Assembly (NCBI RefSeq): GCF_001904655.1
Contig: NZ_MRCC01000008.1
Location: 1 to 64,000, forward strand
DNA: 64,000 nt
From: Chroogloeocystis siderophila 5.2 s.c.1
GTDB taxonomy: Bacteria; Cyanobacteriota; Cyanobacteriia; Cyanobacteriales; Chroococcidiopsidaceae
Direction of reading: 5' to 3'
A model generated the notes under the pieces. That model was not told the DNA's origin. It saw only the letters and a program-made list of their open reading frames with translations, and did no database searches. Shown one piece after another: positions 1 through 8,483 of the stretch. Numbering within the stretch: the first letter of the stretch is position 1; every line of letters begins with the position of its first letter. A program made the position numbers and the translations under genes.

Positions 1-121
1 CTCTCTAACTTTTTTTCCTCATCTAAGAATACTTTGTTAGACCGCAACTTGGTATCACGACGAAATTGATTAGCACTACGTAAACTTAGGGGTGGTAATT
101 GGTAAGAGGTAATTGTCACCT

Positions 122-765
122 ATGCAAGACTTTCTCAAAGGTGTCAATCGTGCTTTAGGAGTTGGTGTGGGATACGTTCCAATCGCAATTAGTTTTGGGG
201 CGCTAGCGACGCGATCAGGGCTTTCGGATACTGCGGCTGTCGTGATGTCTGTTTGGGTGTATGCAGGTGCAGCACAATTTGCAGCACTCGAAGGAATCAG
301 ACAAAATCTTTCTTGGCTAAGTATTGTCTTAACAATGCTGCTGATGAACCTACGGCATATTCCAATGAGTTTAGCGACCCTATTTTCAATCGATTTGACC
401 GCAAACAGCAGCTATTTCTCGCCCATGGACTTACCGACGAAGCCTTTGCGTTAGATGTCTCTGATAAACCCCGATCGTGGCATTATTACACGGGCATTCA
501 CATATTTTGCTGGCTTTCTTGGATACTTGGCACCTGGATCGGCTGTCAATTAGGACAACAAATTTCAGCCCAATGGTTACAATTCGCCCTTCCCAGCTTA
601 TTTATTTGCCTTCTCACCGACAACATCAAAACTTGGGATCAGCAGCTAATCTTCACGATCCTTACAGGTGTCATTCTAGTACTAACACTGCAAAATATCG
701 GCACACTCGGTATCCTCTTATCCATCCTTGGAGTCGCTGCCGTAGCAACATTACAAAAATCTTAA
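122..765 (+). pseudogene. azlC: AzlC-family branched-chain amino acid exporter subunit, frameshifted
   Basis: The large subunit of AzlCD exporters is an inner-membrane protein that pairs with the small subunit AzlD, here encoded just downstream. The reading starts at ATG 122 (MQDFLKGV). It gives hydrophobic helices and the family-like stretch NLRHIPMSLAT, then leaves frame. The remainder (FNRFDRKQQLF, HGLTDEAFAL, and helices to 765) lies one frame back. The switch falls in the T-run at 383-386, and one missing T would explain it. The joined protein of about 214 residues has a normal AzlC length. Both halves keep coding character, so this is either a recent mutation or a sequencing/assembly error. 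Identity is fairly sure; functional status is not. Confidence 0.8.
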
Positions 766-799
766 TCTGCAACCTCTGTGTCTGGATTGGTTCGTTAAC

Positions 800-1084
800 A
801 TGAATATCTGGATAATCATTCTACTAGCTGGCTTAGGCACCTACCTAATGCGTAGCGTTGGTATTTGGGCAACAAAACCAATACAATCTCCGTGGTTGCA
901 TCACATCCCCTTCGCCGTCATTCTCGTTATGGCAATTAGTGGTATTATCGATTTGAGTCAAACACCACAAACAACCAAAAGCGCGATCGCCGCAACCGTC
1001 ATTGTCATCACCGCCAGCGTCTTCCAACTACCACTTGTTTTACGCATCGTCCTAGGTTGTCTTGTGTTTGGGGCAATAGCCTAA
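800..1084 (+). CDS. azlD: AzlD-family small subunit of branched-chain amino acid exporter
   Basis: This is a 94-residue protein with three or four hydrophobic segments (IIILLAGLGTYLMRSVG near the start, FAVILVMAISGII in the middle, and a hydrophobic C-terminus). The length and the early TYLMR motif are typical of AzlD, which forms a membrane exporter with AzlC. It follows azlC by 34 bases on the same strand, the usual operon order. Because azlC is frameshifted, the pair may be non-functional unless that lesion is an error. The substrate is inferred from the family only. Confidence 0.8.
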   Translation: MNIWIIILLAGLGTYLMRSVGIWATKPIQSPWLHHIPFAVILVMAISGIIDLSQTPQTTKSAIAATVIVITASVFQLPLVLRIVLGCLVFGAIA

Positions 1085-1085
1085 A

Positions 1086-1102
1086 GTGGGCAACAAGCCC
1101 AC
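1086..1102. terminator. Hairpin between convergent azlD and chlB
   Basis: There is a 6-bp stem GTGGGC/GCCCAC with a 5-base loop in the 26-base gap between the convergent stops. No long T-run follows on either strand, so it may be a weak bidirectional terminator or simply a repeat hairpin. A similar GCGGGC/GCCCGC hairpin follows chlH. Confidence 0.45.
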
Positions 1103-1110
1103 CCCTAAAC

Positions 1111-2637
1111 TTATGCGCCCACAGCTTCTTTTGCGGCGTACATTACTTCGAGTGTAATTTCGCTTAAACCGCGATCACGGGCAAATTTTTCGGTGTTCCG
1201 CTTGACTTTACCCCGCACAAAACCAGGAACTTTATTAAGTTCAGCTTGCGCTTCTTTGTTCCAAGTCAAGTCTGAATCCGCAGAAATTCCCTTGGTAATC
1301 ACTTCCTTTGTATCATGCCCGCCGAAGATTTCGAGTAAGTGGTCTTCCATTCCTAAAGTAAAGGAATTGTAGACCAAATCAGCAACTTGGTTTGTGCCTT
1401 CGTAACCCAAGAAAGGCTTATAACCAATCGGGAAGTTTTGAATATGAATTGGGGCTGCAATCACACCGCATGGTATATTGAGACGCTTACCGACATGACG
1501 TTCCATTTGCGTACCAAAGATTGCTGCTGGTTCGACACGGGCGATCGCATCACCAATCGCACCATTATCGTCGGTAATAATCACTTCATCGCAATATTCA
1601 CTCACCTGTTCGCGAAACCAATCTGCATCGTATTTACAGTAAGTTCCTGCCCAAACAACGTGAATACCCATTTCCCGCGCCAAAATTTTCGTCATCGCCG
1701 CCGCGTGCGTATTATCACCAAACACAACAGCTTTTTTCCCTGTTAAATTTTGACAGTCAATCGAACGCGAGAACCACGCCGCTTGTGAAACATACAACGT
1801 TTGGTTTTCGATAAACTCTTCGTAATCAACATCCGCACCTTGTGCGTTAATCACCTGCTGAATCTTCCGAATGCATCGGGCTGTTTCTACGACACCCATC
1901 GGTGTAATATCGACATACGGTATCCCAAATTCTTGCTCTAGATATCGCGCCGTCATTAAACCGAGTTCACGATACGGTACTAAGTTAAACCAAGCGCGGG
2001 GTAAATTCTTTAACTCGTGTACCGAAGCCCCTTCAGGAATTACGGCATTGACTGCAATACCCAAATCAGCCATGAGTCGCTTTAACTCAGTACAGTCGTG
2101 CTGATTGTGGAAACCAAGCGTAGAACTACCAATGATATTGACTGAGGGCTTTTCGGTTTTATCTGTGGGCAATTCGCCTTTACGACGGGCTTTATTAATG
2201 TAGTACTGCACGATTTGATCTAAAGTCCGATCCGCCGCTTGTAATTCGTTAACGCGATAGTGGTTGACATCCGCTAGCATTACATCAGCTTTGGCTTCGA
2301 TCGAGGCGCGTTCGACGAAGTTATTTAAATCTTCTTGGAGAATGCTCGACGTGCAAGTCGGTGTTAGCACAATCAAGTCAGGATGTTCTTCTGCATCTTT
2401 ACGCGTGATGTTGTCTACTACTTTTTCTTGGGAACCACGCGCTAGTACGTTGCGATCAACAATACTCGCGGTGACAGGAGTAAAATTCCTCTCGCGTTCT
2501 AACATCGAGCGCATCACATTGAAATAGTCGTCACCCAGTGGGGCGTGCATAATAGCGTGGACATTCTTAAACGAACTGGCAATGCGCAGCGTACCAATAT
2601 GGGCTGGACCTGCATACATCCAGTAAGCCAATTTCAT
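1111..2637 (-). CDS. chlB: Light-independent protochlorophyllide reductase subunit ChlB
   Basis: ChlB and ChlN form the catalytic NB component of the dark-operative protochlorophyllide reductase, which takes electrons from ChlL. The 508 residues match the normal ChlB length. The N-terminus [15 protein letters not shown] is diagnostic. Asp36 lies in the PLGDDYFN stretch, where the homologous BchB uses Asp as a ligand of the NB cluster. The nitrogenase-like two-domain fold continues to a C-terminal light-independent-reductase domain ending KEAVGA. A GGGAGA ribosome site precedes the ATG. chlN and chlL are not adjacent. Nothing suggests damage. Confidence 0.97.
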   Translation of the reverse strand: MKLAYWMYAGPAHIGTLRIASSFKNVHAIMHAPLGDDYFNVMRSMLERERNFTPVTASIVDRNVLARGSQEKVVDNITRKDAEEHPDLIVLTPTCTSSILQEDLNNFVERASIEAKADVMLADVNHYRVNELQAADRTLDQIVQYYINKARRKGELPTDKTEKPSVNIIGSSTLGFHNQHDCTELKRLMADLGIAVNAVIPEGASVHELKNLPRAWFNLVPYRELGLMTARYLEQEFGIPYVDITPMGVVETARCIRKIQQVINAQGADVDYEEFIENQTLYVSQAAWFSRSIDCQNLTGKKAVVFGDNTHAAAMTKILAREMGIHVVWAGTYCKYDADWFREQVSEYCDEVIITDDNGAIGDAIARVEPAAIFGTQMERHVGKRLNIPCGVIAAPIHIQNFPIGYKPFLGYEGTNQVADLVYNSFTLGMEDHLLEIFGGHDTKEVITKGISADSDLTWNKEAQAELNKVPGFVRGKVKRNTEKFARDRGLSEITLEVMYAAKEAVGA

Positions 2638-3165
2638 AAAATTGTCTCCCTTGTGCTGATTATTATCAGTTAATTTACGGCGTTTATGAGATTCTAATTG
2701 TCTCAGATTGTCTCAAAGATACAGGGGCATGAGAATAGTAGATGTAACGTCACTTAATCATAACGACTAAAGGCTATAAATAAGAATAGGCAGGAGTTTT
2801 AACTTTAGGAAACTGCGATCGCCTGCTGCCTTATATGCAACTATTCTTAATGTTTCGCTATATTCTGTAGTATTCGATGCGCTATATGTGAATAAACCCT
2901 ACAGACAACGCTTGATTGCACATACATATAATCAATTTCAATTCACAAATAAAGTGAGAAGTCAATAAGAAAAAATGACTTTTTTGTTGCTGAACTTAGT
3001 ACAAAACAATGCTTTTTTCTAGGAAATAAACTGCATCTATCTTCGCTGAATTCGGCAATCTCATTTACTGATAACAGTAATAAATTTCTTCATCAAGCCG
3101 CTTAATCTAAGAATCAAGCAAACGCTACTTTCTGCAAGTAGCAATTACCCAACCGAGAGGATACT
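2638..3165. other. Divergent intergenic region chlB / peptide locus
   Basis: This 528-base AT-rich region lies between the divergent chlB and the precursor-peptide gene, so it must carry both promoters. I see a HIP1 site near 2815-2822 and a ribosome site (GAGAGG) just before the ATG at 3166. I recognise no riboswitch, operator or RNA gene. Confidence 0.5.
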
Positions 3166-3327
3166 ATGCTTTCAGTCAACGATGACTCGATGTTTTCTGA
3201 TTTAACAACCGACGAACAATCTGCGCTTAATGGCGGTTCTTTCTGCCGATATGTCTACTTTTGGAGAAAAGTTTGCTATGGCTTCTATTGCTTCTGGCAG
3301 TGGGCTTATGCTTGGCGTTGCTACTAA
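3166..3327 (+). CDS. Double-glycine-leader precursor of an aromatic, Cys-rich secreted peptide (bacteriocin-like)
   Basis: This 53-codon gene starts at ATG 3166 behind a GAGAGG ribosome site. Its N-terminus carries a bacteriocin-type leader whose end, LTTDEQSALNGG (residues 13-24), matches the Leu/Glu/Gly-Gly leader pattern cut by C39 peptidases. The predicted mature peptide is residues 25-53: 29 residues with 14 aromatics (F, Y, W), four basic and no acidic residues. Its four Cys lie at mature positions 3, 13, 18 and 28, a symmetric spacing of 9, 4 and 9. The central C-YGFY-C is the size of a beta-turn closed by a disulfide. A C39 ABC exporter, an HlyD adaptor and a thioredoxin-fold protein follow. 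I do not recognise the mature peptide as a named family. Export is strongly implied; an antimicrobial role is inferred. Confidence 0.82.
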   Translation: MLSVNDDSMFSDLTTDEQSALNGGSFCRYVYFWRKVCYGFYCFWQWAYAWRCY

Positions 3328-3388
3328 TACCAAATGTTATCGATATAGTGTTAGTTAGTGCAACCTTGTTAAATATCTACCTTACGCA

Positions 3389-3417
3389 AAGCATCTCTGA
3401 GCGAGGTGCTTTTTTTC
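3389..3417 (+). terminator. Intrinsic terminator/attenuator between peptide gene and exporter
   Basis: The stem AAGCATCTC / GAGGTGCTT (3389-3397 with 3403-3411, one G-T pair) and a 5-base loop are followed directly by a run of T. It lies between the precursor gene and the transporter on the same strand. It would give abundant precursor mRNA and less readthrough into the export genes. Confidence 0.8.
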
Positions 3418-3562
3418 TGTGTAGTTTTCTGCAATCAACTGTGCTTAATTCTGCGCTCGAATTGGACAAAAGTAAGCGTGTATTTGCTTAAAGCAATCCA
3501 TACACTACACAAAACAAGGTTCTCAAGCACTTTTACCAGCGTCAGGATCGAGGAATACGCTA

Positions 3563-5767
3563 ATGAAGAAGAAATATCCTTTCATTCAGCAGCATGGCGA
3601 AGAAGATTGCGGGGCTGCTTGTCTTGCTTCAGTTGCCAAATACTACGGCTTAAGGATGAGTCTGCGTCACATCCGCGATCTCGTCGGGACTGGACAAAAT
3701 GGCACAAATCTGTGGGGATTACAGCAAGGTGCTGCAAAACTTGGTTTTAACACTCGCGCGGTGAAAGCGGCACCAGAACTACTCGAACGCATATCAGAAG
3801 CACCTTTACCATGTATCATTCATTGGAATGGCAACCACTGGGTTGTTTTGTACGGCAAGCAAGGCAGAAAATTTGTCGTTGTCGATCCAGGAATTGGAGT
3901 TATTTATCTCTCAGTGCAAGAGTTAACTGCTGGATGGAAAGATTGGGTGATGCTGCTGCTAGAACCCGATCCGCATCGTTTTAACCAATCTTCTGAGCGT
4001 CAAAGTGCAAGTGGTATCCAGCAAATCGTCGCCAAAACCTGGTCGTATCGGGGAATTTTAGGGCAAGCGATCGCGCTGAATACAGTTGTTGGCATTCTAG
4101 CGCTTGCCTCTCCGGTTTTGCTGCAAATCCTCACTGATGATGTTCTAACACAAGGAGATTTTCAGTTTCTCAATACATTGGCAATCGCCGTTATGGTACT
4201 CATTCTGATTAGTAACATTCTCGAATTAGTACAATCGCATTTAATTACTCACTTTGCGCAACGGCTAGAGCTAAGCTTAGTTTTAGACTTTTGCCAACAC
4301 ATTCTCCGCTTGCCACTTAGCTACTACGAAACCCACCGCAGCGGTGCAATTGTCAGTCGCGTACAAGATATTCAACAAATCAACTATCTGATTTCTCAAG
4401 TTATCGTCAATTTACCGAGTCAGTTTTTTATCGCACTTGTTTCGCTGGGGCTAATGCTGTTTTATAGCTGGAAACTGAGTGTTATTGCAGTTGGAGTTGC
4501 GATCGCAATGACATTCTCGGTTGTTATCCTTCAGCCGATGTTGAAACGAAAAACACAACGCGCTTTGGTGACAGATAGTGAAAATCAAGGTGTATTAGTT
4601 GAAACTTTCAAAGGAGCATTAACGCTCAAAACGACAACGGCAATGCCGCAGTTTTGGAACGAGTTTCAGGGACGCTTCAGCCGATTAGCGACTTTGAATT
4701 TACAGACGAACCAAATTGCCATTATCAACAGCAATTTCTCAAACTTAGTCGGTCAATTGGGCGGCATCAGCTTATTGTGGGTTGGGGGATTGTTAGTTAT
4801 GAACCCCGCAGAACAGTTCACGATCGGACAACTGCTAGCATTCAAGGCACTCAGTGATCGTTTGGTACATTTTATTACAACCGTCATCAACTTTATCGAT
4901 GAATTAACTCGCGTTCAAGCAGCAACTCAACGCTTAGCAGAAGTCACGGCAACGACTCCTGAAGGCGAAGATAATACTCATAAAGCTGTCGCCAAAATTG
5001 CGAAAAATGCGGTAATTGTCTGTAGCAATATAAGTTTTGACTATCCAGGGCGCGCTAATTTAATCACAGATCTGTCAATTCAGATTCCTGGAGGACAGGT
5101 GACAGCAATGATCGGACAATCAGGCTGTGGAAAGAGTACACTTGCTAAATTGCTCGCCGGATTGCATTCTCCCTATACTGGCAATATTCGCATTGGTTCC
5201 TACAATCAGCAAGATTTAGCACTCGATAGCTTACGACAGCAGGTGATGTTGGTTCCTCAAGAACCCCACTTCTGGAACCGCTCAATTCTCGAAAATTTTC
5301 GTCTGGGCGTACCAGATGCTTCATTTGAGCAGGTTGTTGCTGCGTGTCAAATTGCGGGAGCCGATGAATTTATTAGTAAACTGCCCGACAAGTACCAAAC
5401 GATTTTAGGTGAATTTGCGACAAATCTCTCTGGAGGACAGCGACAAAGACTCGCGATCGCCCGCGCACTTGTTCGCAATCCGGCGGTGCTGATCTTAGAT
5501 GAATCAACCTCAGGGCTTGATCCTACGGGTGAAATGGAGTTGCTAGATCGCTTGCTTGAGCATCGTTGCGGTCAAACCACAATCGTCATTAGTCATCGTC
5601 CTAGTGTTATTCAACGCGCAACTTGGTTCGTTGTCTTAGAGAATGGTTGTTTAAAATCTCAGGGAACGCGATCTGACGTGTTCGCTCAAGGCGATCGCCA
5701 TCTTGAAGCACTGTATTCGACTGATGCAAATTTGTCTAACAGTTCGTTAGCGCGTGCCGTTTACTAG
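3563..5767 (+). CDS. Peptidase-containing ABC exporter (C39 protease, membrane and ATPase domains)
   Basis: This protein removes the double-glycine leader of a peptide and exports it across the inner membrane. Residues 1-130 are a C39 peptidase: the catalytic Cys16 lies in EEDCGAACLA, a His in IHWNGNHWVVL, and the Asp in VVDPG. Residues of about 150-430 hold the six-helix ABC membrane domain. The ATPase follows, with Walker A GQSGCGKST near residue 517, signature LSGGQRQRLAIARAL near 623, and Walker B VLILDES. The 734-residue length is typical. The ATG is preceded by GAGGA. It sits 235 bases after the precursor gene, beyond a terminator, and just before the adaptor gene. All catalytic motifs look intact. 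Confidence 0.95.
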   Translation: MKKKYPFIQQHGEEDCGAACLASVAKYYGLRMSLRHIRDLVGTGQNGTNLWGLQQGAAKLGFNTRAVKAAPELLERISEAPLPCIIHWNGNHWVVLYGKQGRKFVVVDPGIGVIYLSVQELTAGWKDWVMLLLEPDPHRFNQSSERQSASGIQQIVAKTWSYRGILGQAIALNTVVGILALASPVLLQILTDDVLTQGDFQFLNTLAIAVMVLILISNILELVQSHLITHFAQRLELSLVLDFCQHILRLPLSYYETHRSGAIVSRVQDIQQINYLISQVIVNLPSQFFIALVSLGLMLFYSWKLSVIAVGVAIAMTFSVVILQPMLKRKTQRALVTDSENQGVLVETFKGALTLKTTTAMPQFWNEFQGRFSRLATLNLQTNQIAIINSNFSNLVGQLGGISLLWVGGLLVMNPAEQFTIGQLLAFKALSDRLVHFITTVINFIDELTRVQAATQRLAEVTATTPEGEDNTHKAVAKIAKNAVIVCSNISFDYPGRANLITDLSIQIPGGQVTAMIGQSGCGKSTLAKLLAGLHSPYTGNIRIGSYNQQDLALDSLRQQVMLVPQEPHFWNRSILENFRLGVPDASFEQVVAACQIAGADEFISKLPDKYQTILGEFATNLSGGQRQRLAIARALVRNPAVLILDESTSGLDPTGEMELLDRLLEHRCGQTTIVISHRPSVIQRATWFVVLENGCLKSQGTRSDVFAQGDRHLEALYSTDANLSNSSLARAVY

Positions 5768-5769
5768 GC

Positions 5770-7125
5770 GTGTCCATCTCTCATCTCTCTACAACTATCA
5801 TGACAAGCAGCTATTTAGATTCACTTCCTCACATTCATAGCGATGAGTTTCTGCCTTCAGTCGGTCGCTGGTCTTCACTTAGTGGATTGATTCTTGTTGG
5901 TACGCTCGGCGTTGCCGTCGGACTCGCGTCGGTGATGAAATACAACGTTGCCGTTAAAGCGAAGGCGGTTGTGCGTCCGGCTGGTGAGTTGCGTGTTGTA
6001 CACGCCGAAATGGAGGGAACAATTCGACAAATTGAGGTAAAAGAAAATCAATTGGTGCAGCAAGGCGAGGCGATCGCGTTTCTCGACGACACAAAATTGC
6101 AAATTCAAAAAAGCCAACTCCAAGGCAGTATCCAGCAAAATCAACGACAGTTGAATCAACTCGATTCGCAAGTGCGACTGATCAATGCGCAAAGTCTTGC
6201 TGAATCGCATGCAATCGACCGCGCAGTTATTGCTGCCCAAGCTGAAGTCTCTCGCAATCAAAGCGAATTTACAGAAAAATCGCGCTCTACCCAAGCCGAT
6301 TTTGAAGAAGCGCAGGTTGCTTTGGAGCTAGCAACAAGTGAGTTTAATCGATACGCACAGATAGCAGAACAAGGAGCAATTTCGCAACAGCAATTCGTAG
6401 AAAAGCAATCAGCAGTGCGATCAGCGCAGGCTAGACTCGCGCGATCGCAAGCTCTACTATCACCTAGTGCCGCCTCGATTAATATTGCCAGAGAAGCAAT
6501 TGCACAGCAACGGGCCAGAGGTGCTGCGACACTCGCCAACCTCAATCGCGAACGTGAAGCCTTGGTACAACGGCAAGCCGAGATTCAGGCGCAACTTATC
6601 CGCGAGCAAAAAGAACTCGAACAAATCGAGCAACAGATCGCGCGCAATGTCATTCGCGCAACAAGCAATGGTGTTGTTTTCCGGCTCAATTTGCTCAATC
6701 CCAGCCAAGTTGTACGTGCGGGAGATACGATTGCTCAAATCGCTCCGTTTGATGCTCCTTTGGTTATTAAAGCCCATATTGCTAACCAGGATGTTGACAA
6801 AGTTGTGTTAGGGCAAAGCGTATCCTTGCGCATTGAGGCTTGCCCTTATACCGATTACGGAACATTGAAGGGTAAAGTGACAGAAATTTCGCCCGATACG
6901 AGTTTTCAGCAAAGCGCTGCGGGTGAGACTTCAAACAACACACAAGGAACGAACAATAACTCTACCTATGCAGTCACGATCGAGCCAGAGCGATCGCAAT
7001 TTGGCACTCATCAACGGCAATGTCGGCTTCAGTCGGGGATGGAAGCATCTGCTAGCATTATTTCTCGACAGGAAACTTTCCTTCAGTTTGTCTTAAGAAA
7101 ACTGCGAATTTTCAGCGCTCTTTGA
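5770..7125 (+). CDS. HlyD-family periplasmic adaptor (membrane fusion protein) of the peptide exporter
   Basis: The protein links the inner-membrane ABC exporter to an outer-membrane channel. It has one N-terminal membrane helix (LSGLILVGTLGVAVGLASV), a biotinyl-lipoyl-like segment (VHAEMEGTIRQIEVKENQLVQQG), a long Gln/Ala-rich coiled coil over roughly residues 105-285, the second lipoyl half (VIRATSNGVVFRLN) and a beta-barrel. The GTG at 5770 lies 2 bases after the exporter stop, so the genes are translationally coupled. An ATG at 5800 is the alternative start. No outer-membrane TolC gene is in the window. Confidence 0.9.
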   Translation: MSISHLSTTIMTSSYLDSLPHIHSDEFLPSVGRWSSLSGLILVGTLGVAVGLASVMKYNVAVKAKAVVRPAGELRVVHAEMEGTIRQIEVKENQLVQQGEAIAFLDDTKLQIQKSQLQGSIQQNQRQLNQLDSQVRLINAQSLAESHAIDRAVIAAQAEVSRNQSEFTEKSRSTQADFEEAQVALELATSEFNRYAQIAEQGAISQQQFVEKQSAVRSAQARLARSQALLSPSAASINIAREAIAQQRARGAATLANLNREREALVQRQAEIQAQLIREQKELEQIEQQIARNVIRATSNGVVFRLNLLNPSQVVRAGDTIAQIAPFDAPLVIKAHIANQDVDKVVLGQSVSLRIEACPYTDYGTLKGKVTEISPDTSFQQSAAGETSNNTQGTNNNSTYAVTIEPERSQFGTHQRQCRLQSGMEASASIISRQETFLQFVLRKLRIFSAL

Positions 7126-7298
7126 GAGTTAGCAGTTTTCTACATTTCTCTTGTCTGAAATCGGTTACGGACTCTTCAAAAAAGTTGATGATTTTTGAAA
7201 TAATCATTGATATATTGTGGACAAGCTGATTGCTTAACTACATAGCTTTAGCAATTTAGTATTCACACTTTACCTATTTTTAAAAACAGGAAAAATCC

Positions 7299-7697
7299 AT
7301 GCTGAAAAACATTTTGAATACTCTCAAAAATCAAATGTTTAATGCTTCATTAAACGGAGAATTTGTCCCAATACAAATTGATACCGCTGAGGTTGAGCGG
7401 TTTATACAAGAAGTTAATGAAAGCGAGTTACCTGTTCTTGTGGATTTTTGGGCGCCTGGCTGTCAACCGTGTGAAATGCTGTCCCCAATCGTCGATAAAA
7501 TTGCTACACAATATAGCGATCACCTGAAGCTGATTAAAATTAACGTTGAAAAAAGTTTTAGTATTCCTATGCACTACAATCTAGACTGTTTTCCAACACT
7601 ACTCATGTTTAATGCAGGACAAGTAGTCGAAAAGATTGTGGGTACAGTACCTGAAGCTGTGTTAATGAAAGTTATCCGTAAGCATTTAGCAACTTGA
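7299..7697 (+). CDS. Thioredoxin-like protein with CQPC active site
   Basis: The 132-residue protein has a thioredoxin fold: the active site WAPGCQPCEM near residues 51-60, the beta strand LVDFWAP, and the cis-proline in CFPTLLMF. The motif CQPC replaces the usual CGPC, which should shift the redox potential. There is no signal peptide, so it is probably cytoplasmic. A ribosome site (CAGGA) precedes the ATG. It follows the exporter operon by 173 bases on the same strand and ends at a strong terminator. A role in the redox state of the Cys-rich peptide is attractive but inferred. A general thioredoxin function is the alternative. Confidence 0.85.
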   Translation: MLKNILNTLKNQMFNASLNGEFVPIQIDTAEVERFIQEVNESELPVLVDFWAPGCQPCEMLSPIVDKIATQYSDHLKLIKINVEKSFSIPMHYNLDCFPTLLMFNAGQVVEKIVGTVPEAVLMKVIRKHLAT

Positions 7698-7709
7698 ATA
7701 CAGTTCATA

Positions 7710-7755
7710 GAGAGATTAGTCAAACTTCTGTTACTAATCTCTCGCTATTTTTTAC
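7710..7755 (+). terminator. Strong intrinsic terminator after the thioredoxin gene
   Basis: A perfect 11-bp stem GAGAGATTAGT / ACTAATCTCTC (7710-7720 with 7733-7743) with a 12-base loop is followed by a T-rich tract (TATTTTTTA). It closes the peptide-export transcription unit. It also rules out a TTG start at 7694 for the next gene. Confidence 0.85.
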
Positions 7756-7771
7756 TTATACTCGGAATATT

Positions 7772-8047
7772 ATGATTTTCACCTTAATCGCCTTACCGCT
7801 TAATCTCCTAGATGTCGTGCGAAAATGGCTAGATTCAATACAAATTTGCAATCCAATTGCTGCTCAATTTATTTGTAAACTTATTCCAGCACGTTGTCCT
7901 TTTGAACGAACAATCTATTTTTTCAATTGCTTTATGATTCATATTCCACCCTTATGCAATTTCAATCCTATCTATCAACAGTTGATTTCTCTGCGTCTGA
8001 GAGCTTTAACTTATTTGTTTGAAGTAGAGGAAGAAAATATTTCTTAA
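7772..8047 (+). CDS. Mo-dependent nitrogenase C-terminal-domain protein
   Basis: This small protein of 91 residues belongs to a cyanobacterial family named after a domain found at the C-terminus of some nitrogenase proteins; its function is unknown. The family signature is clear: AAQFICKLIPARCPFER, then HIPPLCNFNPIY, then LISLRLRALTYLFE. Four Cys lie in these conserved positions and could bind metal. I chose ATG 7772 because the in-frame TTG at 7694 overlaps the previous gene and the terminator stem. No nif genes are in the window. Confidence 0.75.
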   Translation: MIFTLIALPLNLLDVVRKWLDSIQICNPIAAQFICKLIPARCPFERTIYFFNCFMIHIPPLCNFNPIYQQLISLRLRALTYLFEVEEENIS

Positions 8048-8233
8048 TTCAAATTTCTCTTTTTAGAGTTGCAATTCTTCGCTGCACTTCTGCTCTTATA
8101 TAACAGTTAGCGATTTCTTCTGTTAGCTCTTAGCTTTTTTAAAAGCTTTATCGAGTAATACATTTACTCAATATACTTATCCTAAGCTGAATGCGTTTTA
8201 CTATACTACTTTACTTTTAAGTTGCTACAAATA

Positions 8234-8299
8234 GGCAGCAGAGGAGCCTGCGCCGTACGGGGGTTTACCCCGTTGAGGCAACTGGCGTGGGCAGAGGAG
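8234..8299. repeat. GC-rich palindromic intergenic repeat
   Basis: Within an otherwise AT-rich 436-base gap (8048-8483) lies a GC-rich block. It has a central hairpin CGGGG-GTTTA-CCCCG (8259-8272), flanked by imperfectly complementary arms around GCCTGCGCC and GGCGTGGGC. The sharp base-composition change suggests a dispersed repeat rather than a gene. I see no other feature in the gap apart from AT-rich inverted repeats near 8130-8150. Confidence 0.6.
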
Positions 8300-8483
8300 A
8301 AATGATTTGTAGTTTTTATTTAGTGAAATGGTGTTGCATATCTAGCAAATCTAAGGCAAAACGGTATTATAGCCTTCGTCAATAGAGTTAGGACATTATT
8401 GAAGCTCATAGCGATTTTCCTCACTAGAGCTTAACTTTGACCTCTGCTATAAATGAGTTTCTTGCCAAACTCTTGTTCATAAT

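Noticed and set aside
3261-3491. Hydrophobic 76-codon open frame overlapping the precursor peptide gene
   Set aside because: It starts with TTG inside the peptide gene, runs through the terminator hairpin, and lacks a ribosome site. The double-glycine frame explains the region better.
3563-7125. C39 exporter and HlyD considered as the secretion system for the RTX proteins
   Set aside because: A complete C39 domain with catalytic Cys indicates double-glycine substrates, and the RTX genes lie about 45 kb away; the link remains possible but unsupported.
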